Assembly (NCBI GenBank): GCA_964371615.1
Contig: CAYJMS010000003.1
Span: 248,001-312,000 of the forward strand
Direction: 5' to 3'
Length of the DNA stretch: 64,000 nucleotides
From: SpSt-333 sp964371615
GTDB taxonomy: Bacteria; Bacteroidota; Ignavibacteria; UBA10030; UBA8401
Position numbers and translations under genes: made by a program. This document shows positions 8,170 to 15,048 of the stretch, in pieces. Positions within the stretch are counted from its first letter, which is position 1. Every line of letters starts with the position of its first letter. A model generated the notes under the pieces. The model ran no database searches, had not been told where the DNA came from, and worked only from the letters and a program-made list of their open reading frames with translations.

Positions 8170-8958
8170 TTAGCGGTCCAGAAAAAATTCCATCAGTACC
8201 GGAGCGAGTTTTTCCGCCTTCACGTTATGCGATTCTCCCTCAAGCATGCGGAGCGTTCCATTGGGAAGCGCAGAGGTAATACGGGCAACCGCGGTACGAA
8301 GGTTCTCCGGGCTTTTTCCTCCTCCGGCAACCAGCGCCGGTACATTTATCCCGGATATTCTTTCTTCTGGTACGGTGAAATCTCCCATCACCGCCGTGTC
8401 GTACGGCAGTGTGTGCGCAACTGCCTTCAATTTCTTGAACATCGGCATCAACTGCATGATAAATCCAAAGAGAGCGGGAGCGCCGACCATTTTCACCATA
8501 AAGTATTTCACTGCGTCTCCCCGCTTGCCGGCGGCAAGCAGTGACGTAAGATTTGCATTGTGATTGATCTTCGATTGCGCACTATTCTTTTCGTATACGT
8601 ACGGCGGTTCATACAGCGCAATCTTGGGAAGATTCAAACCCGACTCCGCTGCCAGCAGAGTGAGCGCTGCGCCGGAAGAGAGTCCTGCAAGAAACGCTGA
8701 TCCGCCCGCTTCATTCACCAGCGCGGCAATATCCTCAACTTCTTTCGCCGGAGAATACGGCTGCATATCGGTGCTGTCCCCGCGGCCGCGGCGGTCATAA
8801 TAATAGACGGTGAAGTGTTTCGCGAGCAGAGGTGCAAGTTTCGGCATCGGCCCGAACGAGCGGTAACAGAGCGCGCCGTCGACGAGAATAAGTGGTTTCC
8901 CGTTGCCGATCTTTTCGTAAGCGATGGTGGTGCCGTCTTTGGAAGTGACTGTGTGCAT
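8170..8958 (-). CDS. Alpha/beta hydrolase
   Basis: 262 residues. The nucleophile elbow is GLSSG (Ser near residue 94), the oxyanion segment GKPLILVDGAL, a conserved YYDRRGRGDST after strand 4 and a C-terminal SHNVKAEKL supplying the His. Together these are the Ser-(Asp)-His hydrolase fold, no signal peptide, so cytoplasmic. Substrate unknown; esterase or carboxylic acid hydrolase is likely. First gene after the inverted-repeat element at 9011-9106, so its transcription may start separately from the genes beyond. Confidence 0.88.
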   Translation of the reverse strand: MHTVTSKDGTTIAYEKIGNGKPLILVDGALCYRSFGPMPKLAPLLAKHFTVYYYDRRGRGDSTDMQPYSPAKEVEDIAALVNEAGGSAFLAGLSSGAALTLLAAESGLNLPKIALYEPPYVYEKNSAQSKINHNANLTSLLAAGKRGDAVKYFMVKMVGAPALFGFIMQLMPMFKKLKAVAHTLPYDTAVMGDFTVPEERISGINVPALVAGGGKSPENLRTAVARITSALPNGTLRMLEGESHNVKAEKLAPVLMEFFLDR

Positions 8959-9010
8959 AGGTGATCAATAAATTTGTGCAATTAGTTTTTGCTGAAAGCA
9001 AAGTACCAAG

Positions 9011-9106
9011 TCATTGCGAGCCATTTTCTGGCGAAGCAATCTCCCTATTGATTCAAATTCAAAAGATTGCTTCGTCGTCTGTCGTACGACAGACTCCTCG
9101 CAATGA
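9011..9106. repeat. Inverted-repeat element, copy 1
   Basis: Begins TCATTGCGAG and ends CTCGCAATGA, so its ends are inverted repeats. Bases 9070-9106 contain the palindrome GTCTGTCGTACGACAGAC and are, in reverse complement, identical over 37 bases to 35329-35365. The rest of the two elements differs. It carries no gene; the size and ends suggest a miniature, non-autonomous mobile or extragenic palindromic repeat. Confidence 0.8.
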
Positions 9107-9128
9107 CAGCATGCTTAATGAATCTGAA

Positions 9129-9560
9129 TTATGATGTTTTTTCAACATGCGCTTTGAAATTATTCAGGATCGTCTGCCATCCTTCTCTCTGCAATTCAAT
9201 GGGATTTTCATTCTCCGCATCGAATGTTTCGATGATCGTTGTCGTGGTGCCGTTGGATGAAAAACCGATTTTCACTTGTCGTCCGTCCTCCATTGTGTAC
9301 GCTATTGTCTTATGCTTTACTATGTCGGTATACGTTGCGACAAAGTCAAAGCCGGCGCTTCCGTCTTTGGCTTCCATGCGCGAAAATAATCTTCCGCCCA
9401 CTCGCAGATCGTTCTCGGCGCGCGGCGTATTCCAGTCGGGCGAACCGGTGCACCACTGTGTGATATGTTCCGGTGCGTTCCAGACCTTCCACGCTTTTTC
9501 AACAGGAACATTGACCGTGACCTGCACGGTGATCGTCGTTGCCTTACTGGATGTTGTCAC
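9129..9560 (-). CDS. SRPBCC (AHSA1-like) domain protein
   Basis: 143 residues from a GTG start at 9560. This start is chosen because GGAG stands 6 bases before it and homologs begin with a stretch like TTITVQVTVNVPVEKAWKVW. An ATG at 9635 in frame would place a promoter-like TGTCGA site inside the gene. The START/Bet v1-like fold is recognised from PVEKAWKVWNAPEHITQW, GGRLFSRMEAKDGS, and the C-terminal helix REGWQTILNNFKAHVE. These proteins bind small hydrophobic ligands; role unknown. It lies downstream of a candidate ECF42-type promoter and in the cluster of YciI and RibD-C genes. Confidence 0.85.
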   Translation of the reverse strand: MTTSSKATTITVQVTVNVPVEKAWKVWNAPEHITQWCTGSPDWNTPRAENDLRVGGRLFSRMEAKDGSAGFDFVATYTDIVKHKTIAYTMEDGRQVKIGFSSNGTTTTIIETFDAENENPIELQREGWQTILNNFKAHVEKTS

Positions 9561-9607
9561 AGTTACTCCATTTTGATTATAAAAATGATCTCTATCCTCA
9601 CTATGTA

Positions 9608-9634
9608 GTCGATTGAAGGATTTGGAAATCGACA
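9608..9634 (-). promoter_or_regulatory. Candidate ECF42-type promoter P3
   Basis: On the minus strand: TGTCGA (9634-9629), 17 bases, CGAC (9611-9608). The same elements with the same spacing occur at 15006-15032. The -10 element is 47 bases before the GTG of the SRPBCC gene. TGTCGA at -35 and CGA-like at -10 are the published preferences of ECF42 sigma factors, and such a sigma gene is in this cluster. Confidence 0.55.
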
Positions 9635-9659
9635 ACCCGATTTGCCGCCGGTGAATTTT

Positions 9660-10019
9660 TTATGATTCCCCAGGCAAACCGGGTATCTCCAGCACCGGAC
9701 GTATTTCTATGGTTCCTACCGTTACCACCGGCACTTTTGCTGCGATCGATATCGCTTCGTCCAGATCCTTTGCATCGATCAGATAAAACCCGCCGAGTTG
9801 CTCATGCGTTTCGGCAAATGGGCCGTCGGTGATGAGCCGCTTGCCGTTGCGGACACGGAGGCTGGTTGCCGTCGCAATAGGCTGTAACGGAGATGCAGCC
9901 AGATAATTCCCGCTTTCATGCAGGTCGCGCGACAGCTTTGCCGAATCTTTGTAGCATTGCAGGCGTTCGTTCTCTGTCAACGCATCTTCGCTGAGATAGA
10001 CCAGAAGCATGTATTTCAT
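9660..10019 (-). CDS. YciI-family (DGPF) protein, paralog 1
   Basis: 119 residues starting MKYMLLVYLSEDAL; the ATG at 10019 is preferred over an in-frame TTG at 10037 because GGAG stands 9 bases before it, inside the end of the upstream gene. The family's signature is LITDGPFAETHEQLGGFYLI. YciI/DGPF proteins have a ferredoxin-like dimeric alpha-beta barrel fold; they are typical neighbours of ECF42 sigma factors, but their chemistry is not settled. Overlapping control signals with the SRPBCC gene at 10027 indicate co-translation. Confidence 0.9.
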   Translation of the reverse strand: MKYMLLVYLSEDALTENERLQCYKDSAKLSRDLHESGNYLAASPLQPIATATSLRVRNGKRLITDGPFAETHEQLGGFYLIDAKDLDEAISIAAKVPVVTVGTIEIRPVLEIPGLPGES

Positions 10020-10026
10020 ACGTGTA

Positions 10027-10476
10027 TCACTCCGCAATCTCTTTCAGTTTTTTCAACGCATTCGGCCACATATCTTCGAACATCTTTGCGAATTCATCGG
10101 CGAAATTTCCCGTAAGATCAATGAGCAATTCGGTTGCTCCGTTTTTTTCTTTGAACGTATAATTTTCAAGAGCTCCCGCCCATGCCTTCGTCTCCTCGCT
10201 TGAAGTATCTTCCTTTCCATTCTGTATCATGCCGAGATGCTCGATAGAAATATATTCATGTTTCCTGTTTTCTTTTATGCGGCTTACCATCCCCGATTCA
10301 CCCTGTTCACCGGGACCGAGAAAAAGAATTTTGCTTCCTTTATTCCAATCACCTTTGTAGTACGAGCCGGGCGAGAATGCCTCTGTCCATAGGCGGTATG
10401 TTTTATCGTCAAGCATGGTGCTCCACACTTTGGCTGCCGGCGCATTGATGACGATTGAAAAATGGAGTTTTTGCAT
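10027..10476 (-). CDS. SRPBCC domain protein
   Basis: 149 residues of the START/polyketide-cyclase-like fold: MQKLHFSIVINAPAAKVWST, MLDDKTYRLWTEAFSPGSYY, then a C-terminal helix ADEFAKMFEDMWPNALKKL. AAAGGAAA lies 7 bases before the ATG. The stop codon is 8 bases from the start of the YciI gene downstream, so the two are one unit. A hairpin with a T-run (10515-10547) separates it from the genes upstream, so it needs its own promoter or read-through. Confidence 0.85.
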   Translation of the reverse strand: MQKLHFSIVINAPAAKVWSTMLDDKTYRLWTEAFSPGSYYKGDWNKGSKILFLGPGEQGESGMVSRIKENRKHEYISIEHLGMIQNGKEDTSSEETKAWAGALENYTFKEKNGATELLIDLTGNFADEFAKMFEDMWPNALKKLKEIAE

Positions 10477-10514
10477 GGCGTGTTTCCTTTCTGATTTTCT
10501 TATTTGAGAAAAAC

Positions 10515-10547
10515 AGCCATCCGATAGCTTTGAGCTATCGGATGGCT
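10515..10547 (-). terminator. Rho-independent terminator
   Basis: Perfect 15-base arms AGCCATCCGATAGCT / AGCTATCGGATGGCT with a 3-base loop; on the minus strand it is followed by GTTTTTCTC. It lies 8 bases after the stop of the gene at 10556 and divides the minus-strand enzyme run into at least two units. Confidence 0.85.
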
Positions 10548-10555
10548 TTGACTGT

Positions 10556-10858
10556 TTATTCCACCACCTGATAAATTTCTCTCCGTCCGGTCAGGTACAT
10601 TTCGGTATATTTCGACAATTCTTCCATTACCTGCGGATCGATTTTGGGGTCCGGCTTACCGGATTTGTACTCTTCCATGTGCTGTTCAAATTCGGCCAAT
10701 TTTTGTATTTCCGTTTCAACAACAACCGTATTGAAATCGGCAACAAAATCGGTCATCACCCGCACGTTTGATTCCGAACCGAATGCTTTTTTGCAGAGTA
10801 TGGCGAGTTTTGATGCCTGCCCCGGTTTTGCCGTAAATATATCGCGCACGATAAGCAT
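10556..10858 (-). CDS. Small NIPSNAP-like / dimeric alpha-beta barrel protein
   Basis: 100 residues. The opening LIVRDIFTAKPGQASKLAIL and the later DFNTVVVETEIQKLAEFE resemble NIPSNAP and antibiotic-biosynthesis-monooxygenase type alpha-beta barrels, the same fold class as YciI. No catalytic residue can be assigned. It starts 14 bases after the RibD-C gene at 10873, so the two are co-transcribed, and a terminator follows it. Confidence 0.7.
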   Translation of the reverse strand: MLIVRDIFTAKPGQASKLAILCKKAFGSESNVRVMTDFVADFNTVVVETEIQKLAEFEQHMEEYKSGKPDPKIDPQVMEELSKYTEMYLTGRREIYQVVE

Positions 10859-10872
10859 GATACCGTCTCCTT

Positions 10873-11424
10873 TTAAGGATGAATAGTTTTATAATGCAGC
10901 GCAATAGCGCCGGACTGAAATTTTTTTGAACTAATAAGTTTTAATGAATACTCCCCGCCCGATTCGAATAAGCGGGGACCTTTTCCAGCAATAACCGGGT
11001 GAACGACAAAGTGATATTCGTCGATAAGATTCCACTGTGCAACTTGCGATCCGACGTTCAATCCGCCAATGAATATATTTTTTCCCGGCTGCTGTTTTAA
11101 CTTCAGGATTTCTTCTCGAAGATTTGAGTGGAGGAGCGTCGTGTTGTTCCATTCTACGCTCTTCAACGTTGTCGAAAAGACGATCTTCGGTACCGCGTCG
11201 TACACGCGTGCAAATTCGTTGATAATTTTTGTCTCCGATTGATTCACGGCAACATCGTGCCAGTATGGATACATCAGATTATAGGTGTTGCGTCCGAAAA
11301 TCTCAACACCTGAATCACGCAAGAGCCCGATGAAGTACTCGTGTAATTCGTCGTCGGCAATGGCCGATTCGTGGCCGCAGTAGCCGTCTATTGTGATGTT
11401 GATTGCGAAAACTACTTTTCTCAT
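10873..11424 (-). CDS. Dihydrofolate reductase-like protein (RibD C-terminal family), paralog 2
   Basis: 183 residues, same length as the copy at 7585. Motifs: ITIDGYCGHESAIADDELHE, VEIFGRNTYNLMYPYW, KIVFSTTLKSVEWNNTTLL, KQQPGKNIFIGGLNVGSQV, IDEYHFVVHPVIAGKGPRLF. NADPH-dependent reductase fold, substrate unknown. AAGGAG is 9 bases before the ATG. 40 bases from the VOC gene upstream. Confidence 0.88.
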   Translation of the reverse strand: MRKVVFAINITIDGYCGHESAIADDELHEYFIGLLRDSGVEIFGRNTYNLMYPYWHDVAVNQSETKIINEFARVYDAVPKIVFSTTLKSVEWNNTTLLHSNLREEILKLKQQPGKNIFIGGLNVGSQVAQWNLIDEYHFVVHPVIAGKGPRLFESGGEYSLKLISSKKFQSGAIALHYKTIHP

Positions 11425-11464
11425 TTTTTATGTTCTCCTTGCGCTGCTATGGATGTGTTGACCG

Positions 11465-12412
11465 TCATTGCTGCTCGTACGCTTTTTTCAACGCTGCAAT
11501 ATCGAATTTCTTCATCGGCAGGAACGCCTTTGTCAGTCGGTCTATTTGTTCCCGCGTGCCTTTATTCATCATCTCATCCATTATTGCCGGATGCACCTGC
11601 CACGAAACACCGTACTTGTCTTTACACCATCCGCATTGCTCCGCTTGGGGCACTGTGGATAGTTTCTTCCAGAAATAATCGATCTCCTCCTGCGTTTCGC
11701 AGGAGATCATAAAAGAAATCGCTTCATTAAATGCATAGTTATGTTCCCGCGCGCTGTCCATTACCGCAAACCAGGTCTGTTCAATCATAAAGTCGGAGTA
11801 CATGATCGTTCCTTCTTTATCCGGTTCCATTCCGCCGGGATAGCGGGCAATGATTCCTTGTTTCGTATTTTTTTCGCCGGAAGCGGATCCGCCGTTGGCG
11901 GAAAACACCGAGAGATAAAATTTCGCCGCCTCTTCCGCCTTACCGCAGACATTTTCGGTAAAGAGCAGTGAAGGAACGATAAATGGCCGCTCTTCGCCGC
12001 CGGGATCTGAGAGAATGAGTTGCCACGAGAGCCCGTATTTATCCTGCAGCCATCCGTACCGCTCGCTGAACGGATATTTATCGAGATCCATGAGGATCGA
12101 ACCGCCGTTCGATAACTTCTCCCACGTCGCATCGAGATTCTTTCGGGCGTTTTTATCTTTTGACGGATCGAAATTGAGGAAAAAGGAAATCGACGGATTA
12201 AATGTGAAATACGGACCGGCGCTGATGGCCATGAACGGCTGTCCCGAAAGCCGGAACGAAACGACGTCGCAATCCCCCGATGGCGTATCGTGCAATGTGG
12301 TAATGTGCGTAATGCCGGAATCCGGGATCAGCGAACAGTAAAATTCCGCCGCCTCTTTCGCCTGCGTATCGAACCACAGATGCGGGATGATCGGGATGTT
12401 TCGATTTTTCAT
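11465..12412 (-). CDS. Two-domain VOC (PhnB/glyoxalase-like) protein
   Basis: 315 residues made of two PhnB-type vicinal-oxygen-chelate domains. The first (about 5-145) has IPHLWFDTQAKEAAEFYCSL, ISFFLNF and YGWLQDKYGLSWQLIL. The second (about 150-285) has LLFTENVCGKAEEAAKFYLS, FAVMDSAREHNYAFNEAISF and CGWCKDKYGVSWQVHP. Single-domain relatives are often annotated as 3-demethylubiquinone methyltransferase-like, but no methyltransferase motif is present. The repeated (D/C)KYG(L/V)SWQ indicates an internal duplication. Metal or substrate unknown. A good GGAG site precedes the ATG. Confidence 0.88.
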   Translation of the reverse strand: MKNRNIPIIPHLWFDTQAKEAAEFYCSLIPDSGITHITTLHDTPSGDCDVVSFRLSGQPFMAISAGPYFTFNPSISFFLNFDPSKDKNARKNLDATWEKLSNGGSILMDLDKYPFSERYGWLQDKYGLSWQLILSDPGGEERPFIVPSLLFTENVCGKAEEAAKFYLSVFSANGGSASGEKNTKQGIIARYPGGMEPDKEGTIMYSDFMIEQTWFAVMDSAREHNYAFNEAISFMISCETQEEIDYFWKKLSTVPQAEQCGWCKDKYGVSWQVHPAIMDEMMNKGTREQIDRLTKAFLPMKKFDIAALKKAYEQQ

Positions 12413-12490
12413 ACTCTGTCTCCAGTTGTTGTCGTTTATACCATGCCGGTGCCAGGGTGAATCAATAAAACGATATGACGGTTTTCCGTT

Positions 12491-13177
12491 TTACTCTTTC
12501 CGTATTTCGTACGTCACGTGGGTTGCCTTTTCGGTCGTTAGTGTTTTTATAATGTGGGCGTGAAGCAACGGATTGATATCGGTAAATAATGGTGTGCCTC
12601 TGCCAAAAAAGACGGGTGAATAATGTATCGTACATTCGTCGATGAATCCGGCGTTCAGATATTGCCGCACAACATCAGCACCGCCAGCGATCCGGACGTC
12701 GCGCTTGCCTGCCGCTTCCTTCGCCTGCTTCAGCGCGCTTTCGATGCCGTCATTCACGAAATAAAACGTCGTGCCGCCCGGACGTTCCCATGGCTTGCGC
12801 ACTTTGTGTGTCAGGACAAATACCTTTGTGTGAAACGGCGCATCTTCGGGCCACGATTTCTCGCCTCCCGCAAACATCTTTACCCCCATAATGCTTGCAC
12901 CGGTGCGGTTGAACGTCTCTTCAACGGATTGGTTGAGCGCTTCTTCCGCGATGCCGTTCTGTAATGGTGCGTGCTGACGGAACATTTCCATCGGACTCTC
13001 TTCGAGTTTTAAATTTTTCCGAAAAAATTTCAGCGGAAATACCCATGCCATAAGCTCCATCCACTTCTTCAACCATTGTTTGTACTCGGGATCGTCGTAA
13101 TGCTCCATATCCATCCCTTCCGGTGCAATAAACCCGTCAAGCGACAATGCCATATCGAAAAATACTTTCTGTGCCAT
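12491..13177 (-). CDS. Dihydrofolate reductase-like protein (RibD C-terminal family), paralog 3
   Basis: 228 residues, longer than the other two copies because of an insert around residues 30-90 (PEYKQWLKKWMELMAWVFPL...). Core motifs: FFDMALSLDGFIAPEG, TGASIMGVKMFAGGE, VFVLTHKVRKPWERPGGTTF, RDVRIAGGADVVRQYLNAG, IDECTIHYSPVFFGRGTPLF. NADPH-binding reductase fold of unknown substrate. It follows the YciI gene at 13192 by 14 bases and is probably translated from the same transcript. Confidence 0.88.
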   Translation of the reverse strand: MAQKVFFDMALSLDGFIAPEGMDMEHYDDPEYKQWLKKWMELMAWVFPLKFFRKNLKLEESPMEMFRQHAPLQNGIAEEALNQSVEETFNRTGASIMGVKMFAGGEKSWPEDAPFHTKVFVLTHKVRKPWERPGGTTFYFVNDGIESALKQAKEAAGKRDVRIAGGADVVRQYLNAGFIDECTIHYSPVFFGRGTPLFTDINPLLHAHIIKTLTTEKATHVTYEIRKE

Positions 13178-13191
13178 TGATATTTCCTGTG

Positions 13192-13596
13192 TTATTGGTT
13201 TTTGGATGTCATGGAATACTTTTCCCCCTCCTGGTACAATGCGTTGATCTGCTCATCGGCCGGCCGGATTTCCCACGTTCCTCCCATTCTTGTGGATGGA
13301 TGGTTCGACATCAATTGTATGGCGTGATTGAGATCGCGCGCATTGAGAATCATAATGCCTCCTAATTGCTCTTTCGTCTCGGCAAACGGACCGTCGGTAA
13401 TGGAAGGTTTGCCGTTCTTGTACCGCACGGTGGTTGCGCTACGCACGCTTTGCAGCGCTTCTCCGCCGGTGAAATTCCCATTCCTGCGTAATTCCGCATC
13501 ATAGGCGAAGCATTCATCGACGAACTGTTTCTGTTCTTTGTCGGACATTCCGTCCCACATATTTTCTGCGAGATAACCCAGACAAATATATTTCAT
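13192..13596 (-). CDS. YciI-family (DGPF) protein, paralog 2
   Basis: 134 residues, KYICLGYLAENMW at the start and SITDGPFAETKEQLGGIMIL as the family signature. Dimeric alpha-beta barrel fold expected; function unproven. Sits between the DUF1801 gene (37 bases upstream) and a RibD-C gene (14 bases downstream) and likely belongs to the transcript started at the candidate promoter near 14500. Confidence 0.9.
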   Translation of the reverse strand: MKYICLGYLAENMWDGMSDKEQKQFVDECFAYDAELRRNGNFTGGEALQSVRSATTVRYKNGKPSITDGPFAETKEQLGGIMILNARDLNHAIQLMSNHPSTRMGGTWEIRPADEQINALYQEGEKYSMTSKNQ

Positions 13597-13633
13597 GCTC
13601 TTTTTTCCTTATTGTATTCTCTGTTGCAGTCGG

Positions 13634-14011
13634 TCATTTCTTTTTCTTCTTCGCTGATTCCCGGTTTTGTTTCACCCTGTATTTGACGATTTTCTTTATC
13701 AGCGCTATGGGAAGCGGTGTATCCAGAGGAAATTGCACCGTTCCTTTTCCTCCTTCGTATTTTGAGAGTTCCTTCTTGAAAGCCTCTATCCCTTTGGGGG
13801 CAGGATAAAAACCAATGTGGTTCTTGAATGCGGCGAAGTGGACCAGGTTTCCGTTCAGCGTGAATGTCGGAATTGCATAACTGATCGTCTCTTCGGCATC
13901 CGGGGCCGATGCTTTAATCGCCGATCGAATTTCCTTCAGCTTTTTCTGAGCTTCCCTGGGAAACGAAGCAATATATTCGTCGATCGTTGCCGCTTTGAGG
14001 TTTTGCACCAT
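13634..14011 (-). CDS. DUF1801 (YdhG/iron-chaperone-like) protein
   Basis: 125 residues. DUF1801 is recognised from IDEYIASFPREAQKKLKEI, DAEETISYAIPTFTLNGNLV, HFAAFKNHIGFYPAP and a lysine-rich C-terminus (SAKKKKK). Relatives are named iron chaperone because of a frataxin-like fold; the biochemical role is unsettled. It starts 15 bases after the stop of the YciI gene at 14027, so the genes are co-transcribed. Confidence 0.85.
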   Translation of the reverse strand: MVQNLKAATIDEYIASFPREAQKKLKEIRSAIKASAPDAEETISYAIPTFTLNGNLVHFAAFKNHIGFYPAPKGIEAFKKELSKYEGGKGTVQFPLDTPLPIALIKKIVKYRVKQNRESAKKKKK

Positions 14012-14026
14012 GCCCTCCGGTGATAA

Positions 14027-14464
14027 TTATTTTCGGTGTTGCGCCATTGTTTCTGTCACGATTTTACTCTCCGCCGCTTTCTTTGCATCATCGGGCCATT
14101 CTTCAATTTCAAAAATTGGGCGGATCTCTATCGTATCCCCTTCCGCAGCGGGAATCCGTTTTGCCCACTCAATCGCCTCTTCCTTCGAGCCAAACTGCAC
14201 GTACCAATAGCCGCCGAAGACCTCTTTTGATTCGATAAACGGCCCGTCGGTAACGGTCGGTTTTCCTTTGGCGAATGAAACGCGCGCGCCATTTTCAATC
14301 GGCTGAAGTCCGTCCAGCGAAATGAGATGGCCGGCTTTTGCCAATGCTTCGTTGTATTTCATCATCGATTCGATCGCATCGGCGGGGGGAGTAAAATCGG
14401 CGCCGACCCGTTTTCCTTTCCCTCCCTGATACACTGCGGGTATCATGAACATCATAAATCTCAT
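14027..14464 (-). CDS. YciI-family (DGPF) protein, paralog 3
   Basis: 145 residues starting MRFMMFMIPAVYQGGK. Signature PTVTDGPFIESKEVFGGYWY. The form resembles PhnB-adjacent DGPF proteins seen beside ECF42 sigma genes. AAGGAG lies 9 bases before the ATG and a candidate promoter is at 14497-14523. First gene of a likely four-gene unit (YciI, DUF1801, YciI, RibD-C). It is closest to the neighbouring paralog at 14535 in layout, suggesting tandem duplication. Confidence 0.9.
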   Translation of the reverse strand: MRFMMFMIPAVYQGGKGKRVGADFTPPADAIESMMKYNEALAKAGHLISLDGLQPIENGARVSFAKGKPTVTDGPFIESKEVFGGYWYVQFGSKEEAIEWAKRIPAAEGDTIEIRPIFEIEEWPDDAKKAAESKIVTETMAQHRK

Positions 14465-14496
14465 TGTGACGTCTCCTTGTAAAAAATTTTCATATC

Positions 14497-14523
14497 ATTG
14501 ATCGCGGGAATGAACAATCGACA
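14497..14523 (-). promoter_or_regulatory. Candidate ECF42-type promoter P2
   Basis: Minus strand TGTCGA at 14523-14518, followed by TTGTTCATTCCCGCGATC. It shares GATGTCGATT and TTCCCGC with the site at 15006-15032 but has CAAT where that one has CGAC at 17 bases. The -35 match is good, the -10 weak. It lies about 32 bases upstream of the YciI start. Confidence 0.45.
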
Positions 14524-14534
14524 TCTTAATGCGA

Positions 14535-14960
14535 TTATTTTTTTGATTCGACTTTCCGGCGCATTGTTTCCTCCCGTTCTCGCAATTCGGGAGTATACGC
14601 TTCTCCGAAATCATCCGTTTCAAAAATCTGCCGTATCTCGATCTCGGATTCGCCGTTCATCGGATTCGGGCATTTTTTCACCCACTCGACTGCTTCTTCC
14701 ATCGATTTGCATTGCCAGATCCAATATCCGGCGATCAATTCTTTGGTTTCAGCGAACGGACCGTCGGTGACTGTGCGCGATGTTCCTGAAAACTTCACCC
14801 GTTTTCCTTTGGTGCTTGAATGGAGCCCTTCGCCGGCGAGCATAATTCCAGCGGCGACGAGTTTTTCGTTGTACTGTGTCATTTCCGACAGCAATTGTTC
14901 GCTCGGAAGTACTCCTGCTTCGGAATCCTTATCCGCTTTAACGATGACCATGAATTTCAT
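14535..14960 (-). CDS. YciI-family (DGPF) protein, paralog 4
   Basis: 141 residues from the ATG at 14960, chosen because GGAGG stands 7 bases before it and MKFMVIVKADKDSE is the usual beginning of this family. Signature RTVTDGPFAETKELIAGYWI. Dimeric alpha-beta barrel fold; function unproven. It lies directly downstream of the ECF42 sigma gene and has its own candidate promoter in the 88 bases between them. Confidence 0.9.
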   Translation of the reverse strand: MKFMVIVKADKDSEAGVLPSEQLLSEMTQYNEKLVAAGIMLAGEGLHSSTKGKRVKFSGTSRTVTDGPFAETKELIAGYWIWQCKSMEEAVEWVKKCPNPMNGESEIEIRQIFETDDFGEAYTPELREREETMRRKVESKK

Positions 14961-15005
14961 TGTTTTTCCTCCGATTTGTTGGCAAATTCGTGTGTTCATC
15001 CTTTA

Positions 15006-15032
15006 GTCGGATGGCGGGAAGCGAAATCGACA
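15006..15032 (-). promoter_or_regulatory. Candidate ECF42-type promoter P1
   Basis: Minus strand TGTCGA at 15032-15027, a 17-base spacer, CGAC at 15009-15006. Spacing and both elements match the site at 9608-9634 exactly. The -10 is 45 bases before the ATG at 14960. Consistent with autonomous control of the DGPF genes by the adjacent ECF42 sigma factor. Confidence 0.6.
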
Positions 15033-15048
15033 TCAATCCCGCATTTTT

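Noticed and set aside
9561..9635. ATG start at 9635 for the SRPBCC gene
   Set aside because: It would put a promoter-like TGTCGA-N17-CGAC inside the gene; a GTG at 9560 has GGAG and matches family length.
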